Shown piece after piece: positions 18,568 through 28,481 of a DNA stretch of 64,000 nt. Source of the DNA: Frateuria edaphi (GTDB taxonomy: Bacteria; Pseudomonadota; Gammaproteobacteria; Xanthomonadales; Rhodanobacteraceae); assembly GCF_021117405.1 (NCBI RefSeq), contig NZ_CP088251.1, forward strand, positions 3,209,001-3,273,000, given 5' to 3'. The notes below the pieces were generated by a model. The model worked only from the letters and a program-made list of their open reading frames with translations. It ran no database searches and was not told the DNA's origin. The stretch's first letter is position 1, and each line of letters begins with the position of its first letter. The position numbers and the translations under genes were made by a program.

Positions 18568-19191
18568 GTGGACAAGCCGTTCGCACCTGCCTGCGAACGC
18601 AACCGCGAACCGATCCTGGACGTCCTGCGCGAGGTCTTGGCGCCATGCACGCGCGTGCTGGAGATCGGCAGCGGTACCGGCCAGCACGCGATGCACTTTG
18701 CCGCGGCCATGCCATGGCTGAGCTGGCAGTGTTCCGACCGCGCGGGCAACCTGCCGGGCATTCGCGCCTGGCTGGACGAGGCCGCGTTGCCGAACACGCC
18801 TGCACCGATCGAACTGGACGTGGCGGGCGGCTGGCCCTGTGCACGCTACGACGCGGTGTTCAGCGCCAATACGTTGCATATCATGGGCTGGGCCGAGGTC
18901 GTGCGTTTCTTCGCACACCTGCCAGGCATCACCACCGACGACGCCGTGCTCGCCATCTACGGTCCGTTCAACCAGGACGGGCGCTACACCAGCGACAGCA
19001 ATGCCGCCTTCGACCGTTCGCTCAAGCTGCGCGACCCGCGCATGGGCCTGCGCGACGCCGCCGCGGTCGACGCCCTGGCGCGGGCGGCGGGCTTCGCGTT
19101 GGTGGAAGACCACGCGATGCCCGCCAACAACCGTTGTCGTGTGTGGCGCCGGCGCGGCGACGCCACGCACGATGCGGCGACGGGCGGTTGA
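18568..19191 (+). CDS. DUF938 SAM-dependent methyltransferase
   Basis: A 207-residue class I methyltransferase-like protein of the DUF938 family. The SAM-binding motif I is VLEIGSGTGQHAMHFA (about residues 28-43). Family blocks are FAPACERNREPILDVLR at the start, FSANTLHIMGWAEVVRFF in the middle and YGPFNQDGRYTSDSNAAFDRSL. The substrate is unknown. Translation starts at a GTG at 18568, two bases after the TGA of the small membrane protein, which supports coupling. Confidence 0.8.
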   Translation: MDKPFAPACERNREPILDVLREVLAPCTRVLEIGSGTGQHAMHFAAAMPWLSWQCSDRAGNLPGIRAWLDEAALPNTPAPIELDVAGGWPCARYDAVFSANTLHIMGWAEVVRFFAHLPGITTDDAVLAIYGPFNQDGRYTSDSNAAFDRSLKLRDPRMGLRDAAAVDALARAAGFALVEDHAMPANNRCRVWRRRGDATHDAATGG

Positions 19192-19230
19192 CGGCGCACT
19201 TGACGCGGGGTTGATCGCCACGCGTGCTTC

Positions 19231-19806
19231 ATGGGCGGGCCTTCGTCGTCCGGGGAGCCCATGCAACTGCACACAGGCAGGCGATCGTCCCAACGTCCGG
19301 CGCGCGCCGCCGTCACCGCGGCACGTGGCGTCGAGGCGGTGCCGTGGGTGGACCTGGAGCGCTACATCGGGCGCTGGCACGGCGTGGCCTGGTTGCCGCT
19401 ACCGTTCCAGCGTCGCTGCATGGGCGAACTCACGCTGGAATACGCACCGCGCGACGACGGCCTGGTCGCGGTGGTCAGCGCCTGTCGTGGCGAGGACGGC
19501 AGGTTGAGCGAAACCCATGGCGTGTTGCGCCAGCCCGAGCCACTGCGCGAACCGGCCAGGCTGCAGTTGCGCTTTGCCCCGGCGTGGCTGGATCGGCTGC
19601 GCTTCGTGTGGAACGAGCACTGGGTGATCGGCCTCGACCGCGATTATCGCTGGGCGGTGGTAGGCGAGCCACGGCGGCGCTACCTGTGGATCCTCGGCCG
19701 CGAACCGCGCATGGACTACCAATTGCTGGAAGAGCTCAAGGCGATTCCGCGCCGCATGGGCTACGACCTGGCGCCACGGCTCGTCTCGCGCCAGCGGTCC
19801 GACTGA
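19231..19806 (+). CDS. Lipocalin family protein (Blc-like)
   Basis: A protein of up to 191 residues with the lipocalin signature near residue 45 (YIGRWHGVAWLPLPFQRRCMGE, equivalent to GTWYEIARL). The end of the barrel is DYRWAVVGEPRRRYLWILGREPRM. Bacterial lipocalins bind lipids or other small hydrophobic ligands and are usually outer-membrane lipoproteins. Here I see no lipobox or signal peptide at either possible start (19231 or the internal ATG at 19261), so the protein may be cytoplasmic or the start misjudged. A short hairpin with a run of six T follows the stop. Confidence 0.75.
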   Translation: MGGPSSSGEPMQLHTGRRSSQRPARAAVTAARGVEAVPWVDLERYIGRWHGVAWLPLPFQRRCMGELTLEYAPRDDGLVAVVSACRGEDGRLSETHGVLRQPEPLREPARLQLRFAPAWLDRLRFVWNEHWVIGLDRDYRWAVVGEPRRRYLWILGREPRMDYQLLEELKAIPRRMGYDLAPRLVSRQRSD

Positions 19807-19829
19807 ACGCCGGCGCGTTGCAATTTTTT
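19806..19829 (+). terminator. Rho-independent terminator after the lipocalin gene
   Basis: The stem AACGC/GCGTT with a CGGC loop is followed by GCAA and six T residues (19824-19829), beginning at the last base of the stop codon. The stem is short, so the terminator is modest. Confidence 0.5.
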
Positions 19830-19846
19830 CTCCAGACGTCAGGATG

Positions 19847-19865
19847 ACCGGAACGTTCTTCCGGT
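19847..19865. promoter_or_regulatory. Short inverted repeat before the YchJ gene
   Basis: The seven-base arms ACCGGAA and TTCCGGT flank CGTTC, 16 bases upstream of the GTG start at 19881. It could be an operator or a small hairpin in the leader. No known regulator site is recognised. Confidence 0.35.
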
Positions 19866-19880
19866 GGACTCCTGCAAAAC

Positions 19881-20279
19881 GTGCGCGCCGTCGACACTCT
19901 CACCCCGTGCCCTTGCGGCAACGCCGCCGGTTACGCGCACTGTTGCGGGCCGCTGCACGAAGGCACTCCCGCGCCGACCGCCGAGGCGCTGATGCGCTCG
20001 CGCTACAGCGCCTACGTGCTCAAGCGCGAGGACTACCTGCTGGCCACCTGGCATCCGAGTACGCGCCCCGCCCACCTCAAGCTCGCTGCGCAGCAGCCGG
20101 CGCCGAGCTGGCTCGGGTTGTCGGTCAGGCGCCACGACGATGGCGGGCCGGAGGCCGTGGTCGAATTCGTTGCCCGCCTGCGCTATGGCGGCGGGCGCGC
20201 GCAACGCCTGCACGAGGTGAGCCGGTTCCTGCGCGAGGATGGGCGCTGGTACTACCTGGACGGCGAGATCCTCGCCTAG
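19881..20279 (+). CDS. YchJ family protein (UPF0225)
   Basis: A 132-residue protein starting at GTG. It opens with a SEC-C-like metal-binding motif ([19 protein letters not shown], residues about 10-28), with Cys residues placed to bind zinc. The YchJ middle domain follows ([32 protein letters not shown]) and an NTF2-like beta-sheet ending [20 protein letters not shown]. The function of YchJ is unknown. The C-terminal SEC-C motif of longer homologues is absent, which is normal for the short form. It converges with ligB. Confidence 0.8.
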   Translation: MRAVDTLTPCPCGNAAGYAHCCGPLHEGTPAPTAEALMRSRYSAYVLKREDYLLATWHPSTRPAHLKLAAQQPAPSWLGLSVRRHDDGGPEAVVEFVARLRYGGGRAQRLHEVSRFLREDGRWYYLDGEILA

Positions 20280-20349
20280 ATGTGCACACGTGGGCTCCTC
20301 CTGCGCGCGCCACCCTTGTCGGAGCGCACCTGCAGGTAGGCCTGGCAGT
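20280..20349. repeat. REP-like remnant between YchJ and ligB
   Basis: This 70-base convergent spacer holds a TGTGCACACG near-palindrome at its start and a CTTGTCGGAGCGCACCTG word. The latter resembles the TGTAGGAGC family of repeats seen near 41036 and 49153. No T-rich terminator is present. Confidence 0.35.
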
Positions 20350-22221
<1,872 letters not shown>

Positions 22222-22276
22222 TCAGATCGCGCGCGGGTTAATGCCTCAGGCCGCGGCGGGACCTTCCTGGACAGGC

Positions 22277-23029
22277 TTACCAAGCCATGTCGCTTTGGCC
22301 GTCCGGACGTCCGTCCGGCCCGAATCGTCGCTCGATGATCCGTCCGCCACCCGCGTGGTCGATGAGCACCACCGTGCTGGCGCGGGTGCCATAGACCGAC
22401 CCGCGGATGAAGGCGGCCGAGAGCGAGCGTTCGCGCTCGCGGCCGATGCCCGTGTCGGGCAGTTGCTCATCGGGCGCCGGTCGTTCGTCCGCCAACGCCT
22501 CGAACAGCGGCGCGGCGTCCTCCATGCCTTCGTCCAGCCAGGCCTGCAGTCGCGCCATCAACTGGCGCGTCTTCGGCCAGGGCGTGTTGAAGTCGGCGTT
22601 GGACAGCCCATGCACGCCGGGCGTCACCGCCTGCACGCGCGGCGCGGGCCGGTTGCCGAGATAGAAGGCGGCGTGCGCGTCGAAGGTGAGCAGGTTGAAC
22701 GGGCGATAGCCGGCCGCCGTCTCGCCCAATGCCCGCGCGTGCGCGGTGGCGTCGGGCTGGCCGCGCAGCCAGTCGGTCACCAGCAGGCCACGCGAAAGCC
22801 CGGCCTGCGGCACACGCGGATCGCGCACGTTGGTGACCACGCCGCAGCGCCCGCCCGTGCTCACGCCGAGCCAGGTGCCGCCCGCCTCCAGGTCACGCCC
22901 GGCGATCACCGGCATGTCGTCCCAGCGGGCCAGCGGGGCGCTCGGGCGCGCGTGGTACTCGTCGCGATTGCCCGCCAGCACCAGCCGCCAGCGTGGGTGG
23001 ACGTTCCAGGCGAAGGCGATCAGGCACAT
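22277..23029 (-). CDS. NRDE family protein (TANGO2-like)
   Basis: A 250-residue protein of the NRDE/TANGO2 family, beginning MCLIAFAWNVHPRWRLVLAGNRDEYHARP. The second residue is a conserved Cys and the family name-giving NRDE follows near residue 21. Other family segments are GGTWLGVSTGGRCGVVTNVRDP, LSRGLLVTDWL, GLSNADFNTPWPKT and a C-terminal SVYGTRASTVVLID. TANGO2 proteins have been linked to lipid and heme handling, but the bacterial role is not established. An N-terminal-nucleophile hydrolase-like fold is likely. The ribosome site is weak. It lies downstream of a TonB receptor from which it is separated by a strong terminator. Confidence 0.8.
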   Translation of the reverse strand: MCLIAFAWNVHPRWRLVLAGNRDEYHARPSAPLARWDDMPVIAGRDLEAGGTWLGVSTGGRCGVVTNVRDPRVPQAGLSRGLLVTDWLRGQPDATAHARALGETAAGYRPFNLLTFDAHAAFYLGNRPAPRVQAVTPGVHGLSNADFNTPWPKTRQLMARLQAWLDEGMEDAAPLFEALADERPAPDEQLPDTGIGRERERSLSAAFIRGSVYGTRASTVVLIDHAGGGRIIERRFGPDGRPDGQSDMAW

Positions 23030-23069
23030 GGGATGCTCGGTCGAAGACGGGGAACCCTATTGTCACCCG

Positions 23070-23102
23070 ATAAAAACGGGCGCGCCGGACACCGGCGCGC
23101 CC
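23070..23102 (-). terminator. Strong intrinsic terminator of the TonB receptor gene
   Basis: An 11-base perfect stem (GGGCGCGCCGG, 23078-23088, with its complement at 23092-23102) and a three-base loop are followed on the minus strand by G and five T residues. It sits about 20 bases beyond the stop codon of the receptor gene and isolates the NRDE gene from read-through. Confidence 0.85.
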
Positions 23103-23121
23103 GCAAGGCCCGCGTGCGGGC

Positions 23122-25947
23122 TCACATCTTGTACTTCACGCCCACCGTGTAGAACCGCCCGACCATGCCCATCTGCGACCACGTCGGGTTGTAGTTGATG
23201 CCCGCGTAGTTGGCCGGATCGAACGGCGCGCGGCGATCGAACGCGTTGAGGACCGACGCATAGACCGAGAAATGGTCGTTGAAGTCGTAGTTGCCGGTGA
23301 GGTCGAACTGCGTCCATGCGCCGACGTGGCAACTCGGCGGGAACGGGTCGCCGTTGTCATCGGTCGAGATGCAGCCCTCGCCCGCATCCGGCGACTCCAT
23401 GCTGATGCCGCTGGTGTAGTACAGCGTGCCGGTAAGGGTGGCCGGGCCGAACATGAAGCTGTTCGACCAGGTCGCGCGGTCACGCGGCGTACCGGCACCG
23501 GAGGACACCGCATAGACGCCGTGGGTGCCGACAAAGCGCTGCACCGTGCCATCCTGCAGGGTGAGGTTCCATTCGAAGATGCGCGTGGCGCTGAATTCGC
23601 TGCGCAGCTTGAGGTTGCCGCCGAAGTCGAAGTTGCCCACCAGGTCCAGGTCCACGCCCTTGGTCTGCAACGCGTTCTGGTTGACGTAGGGCGCCTGCAC
23701 CACCACCGGCTTGGGCAGCAGCGTCGGATGCTCCGGGTCGGGCACGTCGGGGATGATCGCCGAGCCCGGGGGCAATGGCTGTCCTGCGAAATAGGCATCC
23801 AGCACCGCCTGCGGGTCGAACTGGCCGATCACGCCGGTCTTCTTGATGTCGTAGTAGTCCACCGACGCGCTGAACTGCTCGGTCGGCTGCCACAGAACGC
23901 CGAAGGTCCAGCTCTTGGATTTCTCCGGCTGGATGTCGGGATTGCCGATGGTGTCGAAAGCCAGGCCGTACGGGCGGGTGTAGGCGTCGCTGCCGTGGGC
24001 CGCCACGTAGTCGTCGGGCAGGTTGTAAGTGGCGAAGCCCTCCGATTCGCTCGAACCGTTTTCGGCAAAGCTCGGTGCGCGGAAGCCCTTGGACCAGGTG
24101 CCGCGGATCGCCAGCGATTCGATCGGCTTCCACTTGAAGCCCACCTTCGGCGAGAAGTTGCTTCCGAAGTCCGAGTACTTGTCGTAGCGGCCGGACACGT
24201 CCACTTCCAGCGACTCCAGGAACGGCGCATCCAGCTCGACGTAGACGCCCTTCACCGTGCGCTTGCCGAACGTGTGCGCCACGCCCAGGCCTTGTGCCGA
24301 CAGGCCCGGATTGAGGTCGGGATCGGACTGCTTCTCGCGCCGCAGGTCGATGCCGGTGGCCAGGCCCAGCGAACCACCGGGCAGATCCGCCAGCAGGCGC
24401 GTGAGGTGGAAGTCCAGCGACTGCAGGTCCGTGGTCGACTTCTTGTGCAGCACCGGCGCGAGCTGGGCCAGCAGCTCGGGCGAGTTCTGCGTCGGGTCGA
24501 TGAAGTTGTAGGTGCCGTTGTTGACGGCACTGATCAGCGCGGCGTAGTTGAGGAAGCCATAGTTGTTGACGTCCAGCGAGCTGTGGTTGAGCACCAGTGC
24601 GCTGTCGTAGTTCCACTCGCCCCAGATGCCGTGGATGCCGCCGACCAGGCGCACGTTGTCGTTGACGGTCTTCGCCCCGCCCGGGATGTCGCCGAAGGCG
24701 TAGGTGATCAGCGCGGGCTGGTTGGGGAACGGGTTGTTCGGGTTGTCCGATCCGTCGGGCAAGGTTGCCGGCAGCACGATCGAACGGGTGTTGACCGGCG
24801 TGCCGGCGCGAATCTGCGGCGGCGTGGCGGCGGCCTCCACCTTGTTGTGGTAGTAGCTGCCGCTGACGTAGGCCTCGCTGTTGTCGCCCACCTTCACGGT
24901 CAACCGGCCGTAGACGCCGGCGCGCTCCTGCTTGGGCGCCAGGTCGATGTAGTCGGCGATCTGGTTCTGTTCGCAACCGCTGCCCAGCTCGTTGGTCACG
25001 AGCGTCGAGCCCGGTCCGCACGGACGCAATGGCTGCCACAACGCACCGTCGACCGCGGTGCCGGTCTGCTGGCCGCCGGGGCCGGGAACGCCCGGGACGG
25101 CCGGCTGCACCATGCCCCAGATCGATCCGGTGTTGAACCCGGGCTGGCCCCAGTTGAGGTCGCTGCCGCCGCCGGGGCTGAGGTCCGTGGTGTTGTAGGG
25201 ATAATCGCGGTCGCGTGCCCAGATGCGGTCGTCCTTCTGCGCTTCGATGCCGCCGTAAGCGTTCCATCCGTTCTTCTGCAGGTCGCCCCCGCCGAACAAC
25301 AGGGTGATGCGCCGGGTGGTGCCGCCGCCGCGCTCGGACGTGCCGATCTCGGCGGTTCCCTCCAGTCCCTTGTAGTTCTGCTTGAGGATGATGTTGACGA
25401 CGCCGGCGATGGCATCGGCGCCGTACAGCGAGGAGGCGCCGTCCTTCAGCACGTCGATGCGCTCGATCGCGTTGACCGGGATCGTGTTGAGGTCGACGAA
25501 GGTTCGCTGGCCGTCATCGGCCAGCGGGTAGTTGGTCGAGCGGCGGCCGTCGATCAGCACCAGCGTCGAGTTGACCGTCAGGCCACGCAGGGCGACGCCG
25601 GCCGAACCGGCGGCAAAGCCCGCGGTGAAGGCGGTCGGGATCGAACCGCTGTTGTCGGCCGAGATCGCACGCACCACGTCGCTGACGGTCTTCAGGCCGC
25701 TGCGTTCGATCTGCGCCGCAGTGATCACGGTGACCGGCGAGGGCGTCTCCACGTCGATGCGCGGGATCGCCGAGCCGGTGACGGTGATCGTCTGCAGCTG
25801 CTGCGCCTGTTGGGGGTTGGCCTGCTGTTGGTCCTGCGGCGGTGGCGCGGGCACCGGCGTGTCGGCAGGCGGGGTGGTCTGTGCGTAAACGGAACCCAGG
25901 GGCGTCAGCAGCAAAGCCAACGCCGTAGCGAGCTTGTTCGCTTTCAT
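23122..25947 (-). CDS. TonB-dependent outer-membrane receptor (large, no STN domain)
   Basis: A 941-residue receptor with a signal peptide (to about residue 22, VYAQ) and a Pro/Gln-rich linker. A TonB-box-like strand (LQTITVTGS) precedes the plug domain (about 60-180, with ALRGLTVNSTLVLIDGRRSTNYPL and IERIDVLKDGASSLYGADAIAGVVNIILKQ). The long 22-strand barrel ends in GRFYTVGVKYKM. This is the type expanded in Xanthomonadales, many of which import plant oligosaccharides, peptides or other substrates. The ligand here is not predictable and no utilisation genes adjoin it. Its ATG has a GAGGAT ribosome site. An inverted repeat lies in the upstream region, and a strong terminator follows. Confidence 0.9.
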   Translation of the reverse strand: MKANKLATALALLLTPLGSVYAQTTPPADTPVPAPPPQDQQQANPQQAQQLQTITVTGSAIPRIDVETPSPVTVITAAQIERSGLKTVSDVVRAISADNSGSIPTAFTAGFAAGSAGVALRGLTVNSTLVLIDGRRSTNYPLADDGQRTFVDLNTIPVNAIERIDVLKDGASSLYGADAIAGVVNIILKQNYKGLEGTAEIGTSERGGGTTRRITLLFGGGDLQKNGWNAYGGIEAQKDDRIWARDRDYPYNTTDLSPGGGSDLNWGQPGFNTGSIWGMVQPAVPGVPGPGGQQTGTAVDGALWQPLRPCGPGSTLVTNELGSGCEQNQIADYIDLAPKQERAGVYGRLTVKVGDNSEAYVSGSYYHNKVEAAATPPQIRAGTPVNTRSIVLPATLPDGSDNPNNPFPNQPALITYAFGDIPGGAKTVNDNVRLVGGIHGIWGEWNYDSALVLNHSSLDVNNYGFLNYAALISAVNNGTYNFIDPTQNSPELLAQLAPVLHKKSTTDLQSLDFHLTRLLADLPGGSLGLATGIDLRREKQSDPDLNPGLSAQGLGVAHTFGKRTVKGVYVELDAPFLESLEVDVSGRYDKYSDFGSNFSPKVGFKWKPIESLAIRGTWSKGFRAPSFAENGSSESEGFATYNLPDDYVAAHGSDAYTRPYGLAFDTIGNPDIQPEKSKSWTFGVLWQPTEQFSASVDYYDIKKTGVIGQFDPQAVLDAYFAGQPLPPGSAIIPDVPDPEHPTLLPKPVVVQAPYVNQNALQTKGVDLDLVGNFDFGGNLKLRSEFSATRIFEWNLTLQDGTVQRFVGTHGVYAVSSGAGTPRDRATWSNSFMFGPATLTGTLYYTSGISMESPDAGEGCISTDDNGDPFPPSCHVGAWTQFDLTGNYDFNDHFSVYASVLNAFDRRAPFDPANYAGINYNPTWSQMGMVGRFYTVGVKYKM

Positions 25948-25968
25948 GACTCAATCCTCGGTTGTAGG

Positions 25969-26008
25969 GGTGCGCAATGCGCCCGAGGATGGTGGTGTAT
26001 TGCGCACC
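25969..26008. promoter_or_regulatory. Inverted repeat upstream of the TonB receptor gene
   Basis: GGTGCGCAAT (25969-25978) and its exact complement ATTGCGCACC (25999-26008) are separated by 20 bases, starting 22 bases before the receptor start codon. A further ATTGCGCA lies at 26031-26038. It may be a paired operator or a leader hairpin that controls receptor expression. Confidence 0.45.
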
Positions 26009-26123
26009 GCCAGCACTGCAGGCGAGGGGAATTGCGCAGCGGCAGTCTTCCACTTTCCCGGGGTGCTTACAAGCGTTTAACCCCACCTATCGATTTTCGA
26101 CACAAGTGGCCTTCGTTGGCACG

Positions 26124-26197
26124 GCGTATGCCTGTATGGACGGCCATTTGCAGGCTGCCAGGCGCTTGTCTGCATGGACGTCCATACCGCCATACGC
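26124..26197 (-). repeat. Long inverted repeat abutting the second TonB receptor gene
   Basis: Arms of 19 bases (26124-26142 and 26179-26197) match except for a three-base block in the middle. The pairing continues inward through CCAT and GCAG. The right arm ends on the base next to the stop codon of the 26198-28303 gene. The element contains ATGGACGGCCAT and the perfect palindrome ATGGACGTCCAT (26174-26185). It may act as a 3'-end stabiliser or terminator, or as a REP-type repeat. It also lies 180-250 bases upstream of the next receptor gene, so a regulatory role cannot be excluded. Confidence 0.55.
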
Positions 26198-28303
26198 TCA
26201 CAGCTCCAGGCGCAGTCCAAGCGACATGCTGCGACCCGGCGCCGGCTCGTAATAGCGGCCATTGCCTTCGTTGACGATGACTGAGCCGACGATGCGCCGG
26301 TCAAACAAGTTGTCCACCCGCGCGCTCACGTGCAGCCGCGTGCGTCCCAGCGCCATCCCGTAGCCGAGGTCGAGGCCCGTGCGCAGGAAGCCCGGCGCCA
26401 TGGCGCTGTTGCGATCGTCCACCGGCACCGCGCCCGCGCCGTCGAGTTCGATGCCACCACGCCAGCCGAGCTCGCCGCCGCGTTCCAGGCGCAGCGAGCC
26501 GTAGCGCCGCGGCACGCCGGGAATGCGCGTACCGGGCGGCACCGGCAGGTCGGGAACGATGCAGGGCGTGCCGGAACAGGCGAGGAAGCCGCTGCGGAAA
26601 CGCGCGTCGAGCCAGGTCATGCCCAGCTGCAGCCGCCAGCCAGCGCCGAGGTCGCCATCGACCGCCAGCTCCGCGCCCTGCCTGCGGCTGCGGCCCACGT
26701 TGCGGTAGGTCGAGCGGCCGTCGTGGTTGCTGGCCACCGCCAGTTCGTCGCGGCTGTCCGCGCGGAACAGCGCAAGCTCGACGCCCACGCCATCATGCGG
26801 CTGCCACTTCAGCCCCAGTTCCTCGTTGCGGCTGCGCGCTGGCGACAGGTCGAGCGCCAGTCCCGCGCCGCCGTCGCGCCGGTAACCCAGTTCGTTGAAG
26901 GTGGGCGTCTCGAAGCCTTCGCCGTAACTGGCGTACAGCCGCACCTGCGCGCCGGGCCGGTAGACGACGCCCGCCACCGGCGTGATGGCGCGATAGCGCA
27001 CCTGGCCGCTGTCGTCCGGATTGGCGGCGGTCACGTAGCGGTCGCGCACATGGAAGGCCACCTCGCTATGGCGCGCGCCGAGCAGCAGCGACCAGTGCTC
27101 GGCGACATGCCAGTACAGCTGCCCGTACTGGTCGAAGTCGTGCACGCGGTCGTGCTCGTCGCGGCGCAGCGCGCCCACCACGCCGAGGGTGTCGCCGATG
27201 AAGTTCTCGTAGCCGCGCCGGTGCTGGTCCTGCACGTCCCAGCTCGTACCCAGCACCCATTCGAGCGGGCGACCCAACGCCTGGCCGCGGTGGGTCCAGC
27301 GCGCGTCGGCGCCGCCGTAGCCGCCGTCCAGGTCGACCACGCCACCTGCGCTGAGGGGGCTTTGCTGCGCGAAAGGCGGGATCGACAGCACCTGGGTCAC
27401 GGCCCGCCGCCCCGCGTAGCCCATCAGGCGCACGTCATCGCGCGCGCCTTCGACGTTCCAGATCGCACCCAGTTGTTGCTGTTGCACGCGCTTGCGCGTG
27501 TCGAACGCGAATGCCGCGTCCACCGCCTGGCGCGGATCGGCGTGCCACTGCGCGCGGGTGAGGCCCAGCGGATCCTGCGCCTGTGGTTGCGCCAGCGTGT
27601 TGAGCACCAGGGTCAACGTGCGACCGGCGCCCAGGTCGAACCCCAGCCGCGCGTTGCCGGAGGTGCGTTGCGCGCGGCTGTGCGCGCGGTAGCCGTCGGT
27701 ACGGAAGTGGCCCAGCGCCACGTTGTAGTCGAGCGGGCCGGTAACGCCGCGCGCCTGGGCGTCCACGCGCAGGCTGGCGTCGGCACCGGTCCAGGCTTCC
27801 AGCGCGCGCACCGGCACCGGCCCGCCCCCGGCGCTCCATACCTGCACCACGCCGCCGGAGGAGTTGCCATACAGCGCCGAGAACGGCCCGCGCAGCACCT
27901 CCACGCGATCGGCCGCGGCCAGCGCGACGTGCGAGAGCTGGCCCTGCCCGTCCGGCATCGTGGCGGGAATGCCGTCGACGTACAGCCGCACGCCGCGCAC
28001 GCCGAAGGTGGCGCGCGCCCCGAAGCCGCGGATGGAGAGTTGTTCGTCCTGCGCGTAGTTCTGCCGGTCGCGCGCCAGCACGCCGGGCACCCCGACCAGC
28101 GCTTCGGAGAGATTTACACCCGGCTTGCCGCTGGCGCTGATGGCCACTGGCGCGCGGGACAAGGCGGCGGGCAGATCGAACGGCGGGATGTCCAGCCGCA
28201 TCGCCTGCACCGGGACCGGCGGCAGTTCGGTCACGGTCTGCGCCACCAATGCCCATGGGCAACTGGCTGCTGCGAGCGCGATCCACTTCCCACGTTTGCC
28301 CAT
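26198..28303 (-). CDS. TonB-dependent receptor, siderophore/metal type
   Basis: A 701-residue receptor with a signal peptide (residues about 1-22, ASCPWALVAQ). The plug domain (about 45-165) includes LSIRGFGARATFGVRGVRLYVDGIPATMPDGQGQ and VEVLRGPFSALYGNSSGGVVQVW. The C-terminal barrel ends in the typical RVDNLFDRRIVGSVIVNEGNGRYYEPAPGRS and a final LGLRLEL strand. The compact size suggests a siderophore, heme or metal ligand rather than a large glycan, but the substrate is not known. No Fur-like box is evident upstream. Only the ATG at 28303 gives a signal peptide; the frame is open far upstream without similarity. A large inverted repeat starts directly after the stop. Confidence 0.88.
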   Translation of the reverse strand: MGKRGKWIALAAASCPWALVAQTVTELPPVPVQAMRLDIPPFDLPAALSRAPVAISASGKPGVNLSEALVGVPGVLARDRQNYAQDEQLSIRGFGARATFGVRGVRLYVDGIPATMPDGQGQLSHVALAAADRVEVLRGPFSALYGNSSGGVVQVWSAGGGPVPVRALEAWTGADASLRVDAQARGVTGPLDYNVALGHFRTDGYRAHSRAQRTSGNARLGFDLGAGRTLTLVLNTLAQPQAQDPLGLTRAQWHADPRQAVDAAFAFDTRKRVQQQQLGAIWNVEGARDDVRLMGYAGRRAVTQVLSIPPFAQQSPLSAGGVVDLDGGYGGADARWTHRGQALGRPLEWVLGTSWDVQDQHRRGYENFIGDTLGVVGALRRDEHDRVHDFDQYGQLYWHVAEHWSLLLGARHSEVAFHVRDRYVTAANPDDSGQVRYRAITPVAGVVYRPGAQVRLYASYGEGFETPTFNELGYRRDGGAGLALDLSPARSRNEELGLKWQPHDGVGVELALFRADSRDELAVASNHDGRSTYRNVGRSRRQGAELAVDGDLGAGWRLQLGMTWLDARFRSGFLACSGTPCIVPDLPVPPGTRIPGVPRRYGSLRLERGGELGWRGGIELDGAGAVPVDDRNSAMAPGFLRTGLDLGYGMALGRTRLHVSARVDNLFDRRIVGSVIVNEGNGRYYEPAPGRSMSLGLRLEL

Positions 28304-28381
28304 CGCACCGCCTGTCCGCTGACGAACGGCCATGGTAGCGGCCACCCGTGCAGGCGCTGTCGCCGCGCGGACGCTGGCGGG

Positions 28382-28451
28382 AACGCAGGGGGGCTTCTGC
28401 CCGCCGCTCTCCCACCACAGCCGTTCGGCTGAAGCCCACCCCGCCCTACGA
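28382..28451. repeat. Decayed repeat related to the 145-base element
   Basis: The divergent region between the TonB receptor and the envC-like gene contains GGGGGGCTTCTGCCCGCC and, near its end, GAAGCCCACCCCGCCCTACG. The latter resembles the right end of the element at 17034-17047. No perfect terminal repeats remain. Confidence 0.35.
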
Positions 28452-28466
28452 CGCGTCCGCTTCGGG

Positions 28467-28481
28467 GATAATCGGTCCCCA
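28467..28481 (+). promoter_or_regulatory. Candidate -10 element of the envC-like gene
   Basis: GATAAT at 28467-28472 lies eight bases before the ATG at 28481, leaving at most a very short leader. No clear ribosome site is present. Confidence 0.35.

Noticed and set aside
26060-26197. MetJ-like or Fur-like operator upstream of the large TonB receptor
   Set aside because: The GACGTC dyads are better explained as parts of the long inverted repeat, and no 19-base Fur-type AT-rich box is present.
23272-26274. Open frame of 1000 codons on the plus strand across a TonB receptor gene
   Set aside because: Antisense shadow of the receptor. It lacks a ribosome site and any recognisable domain.
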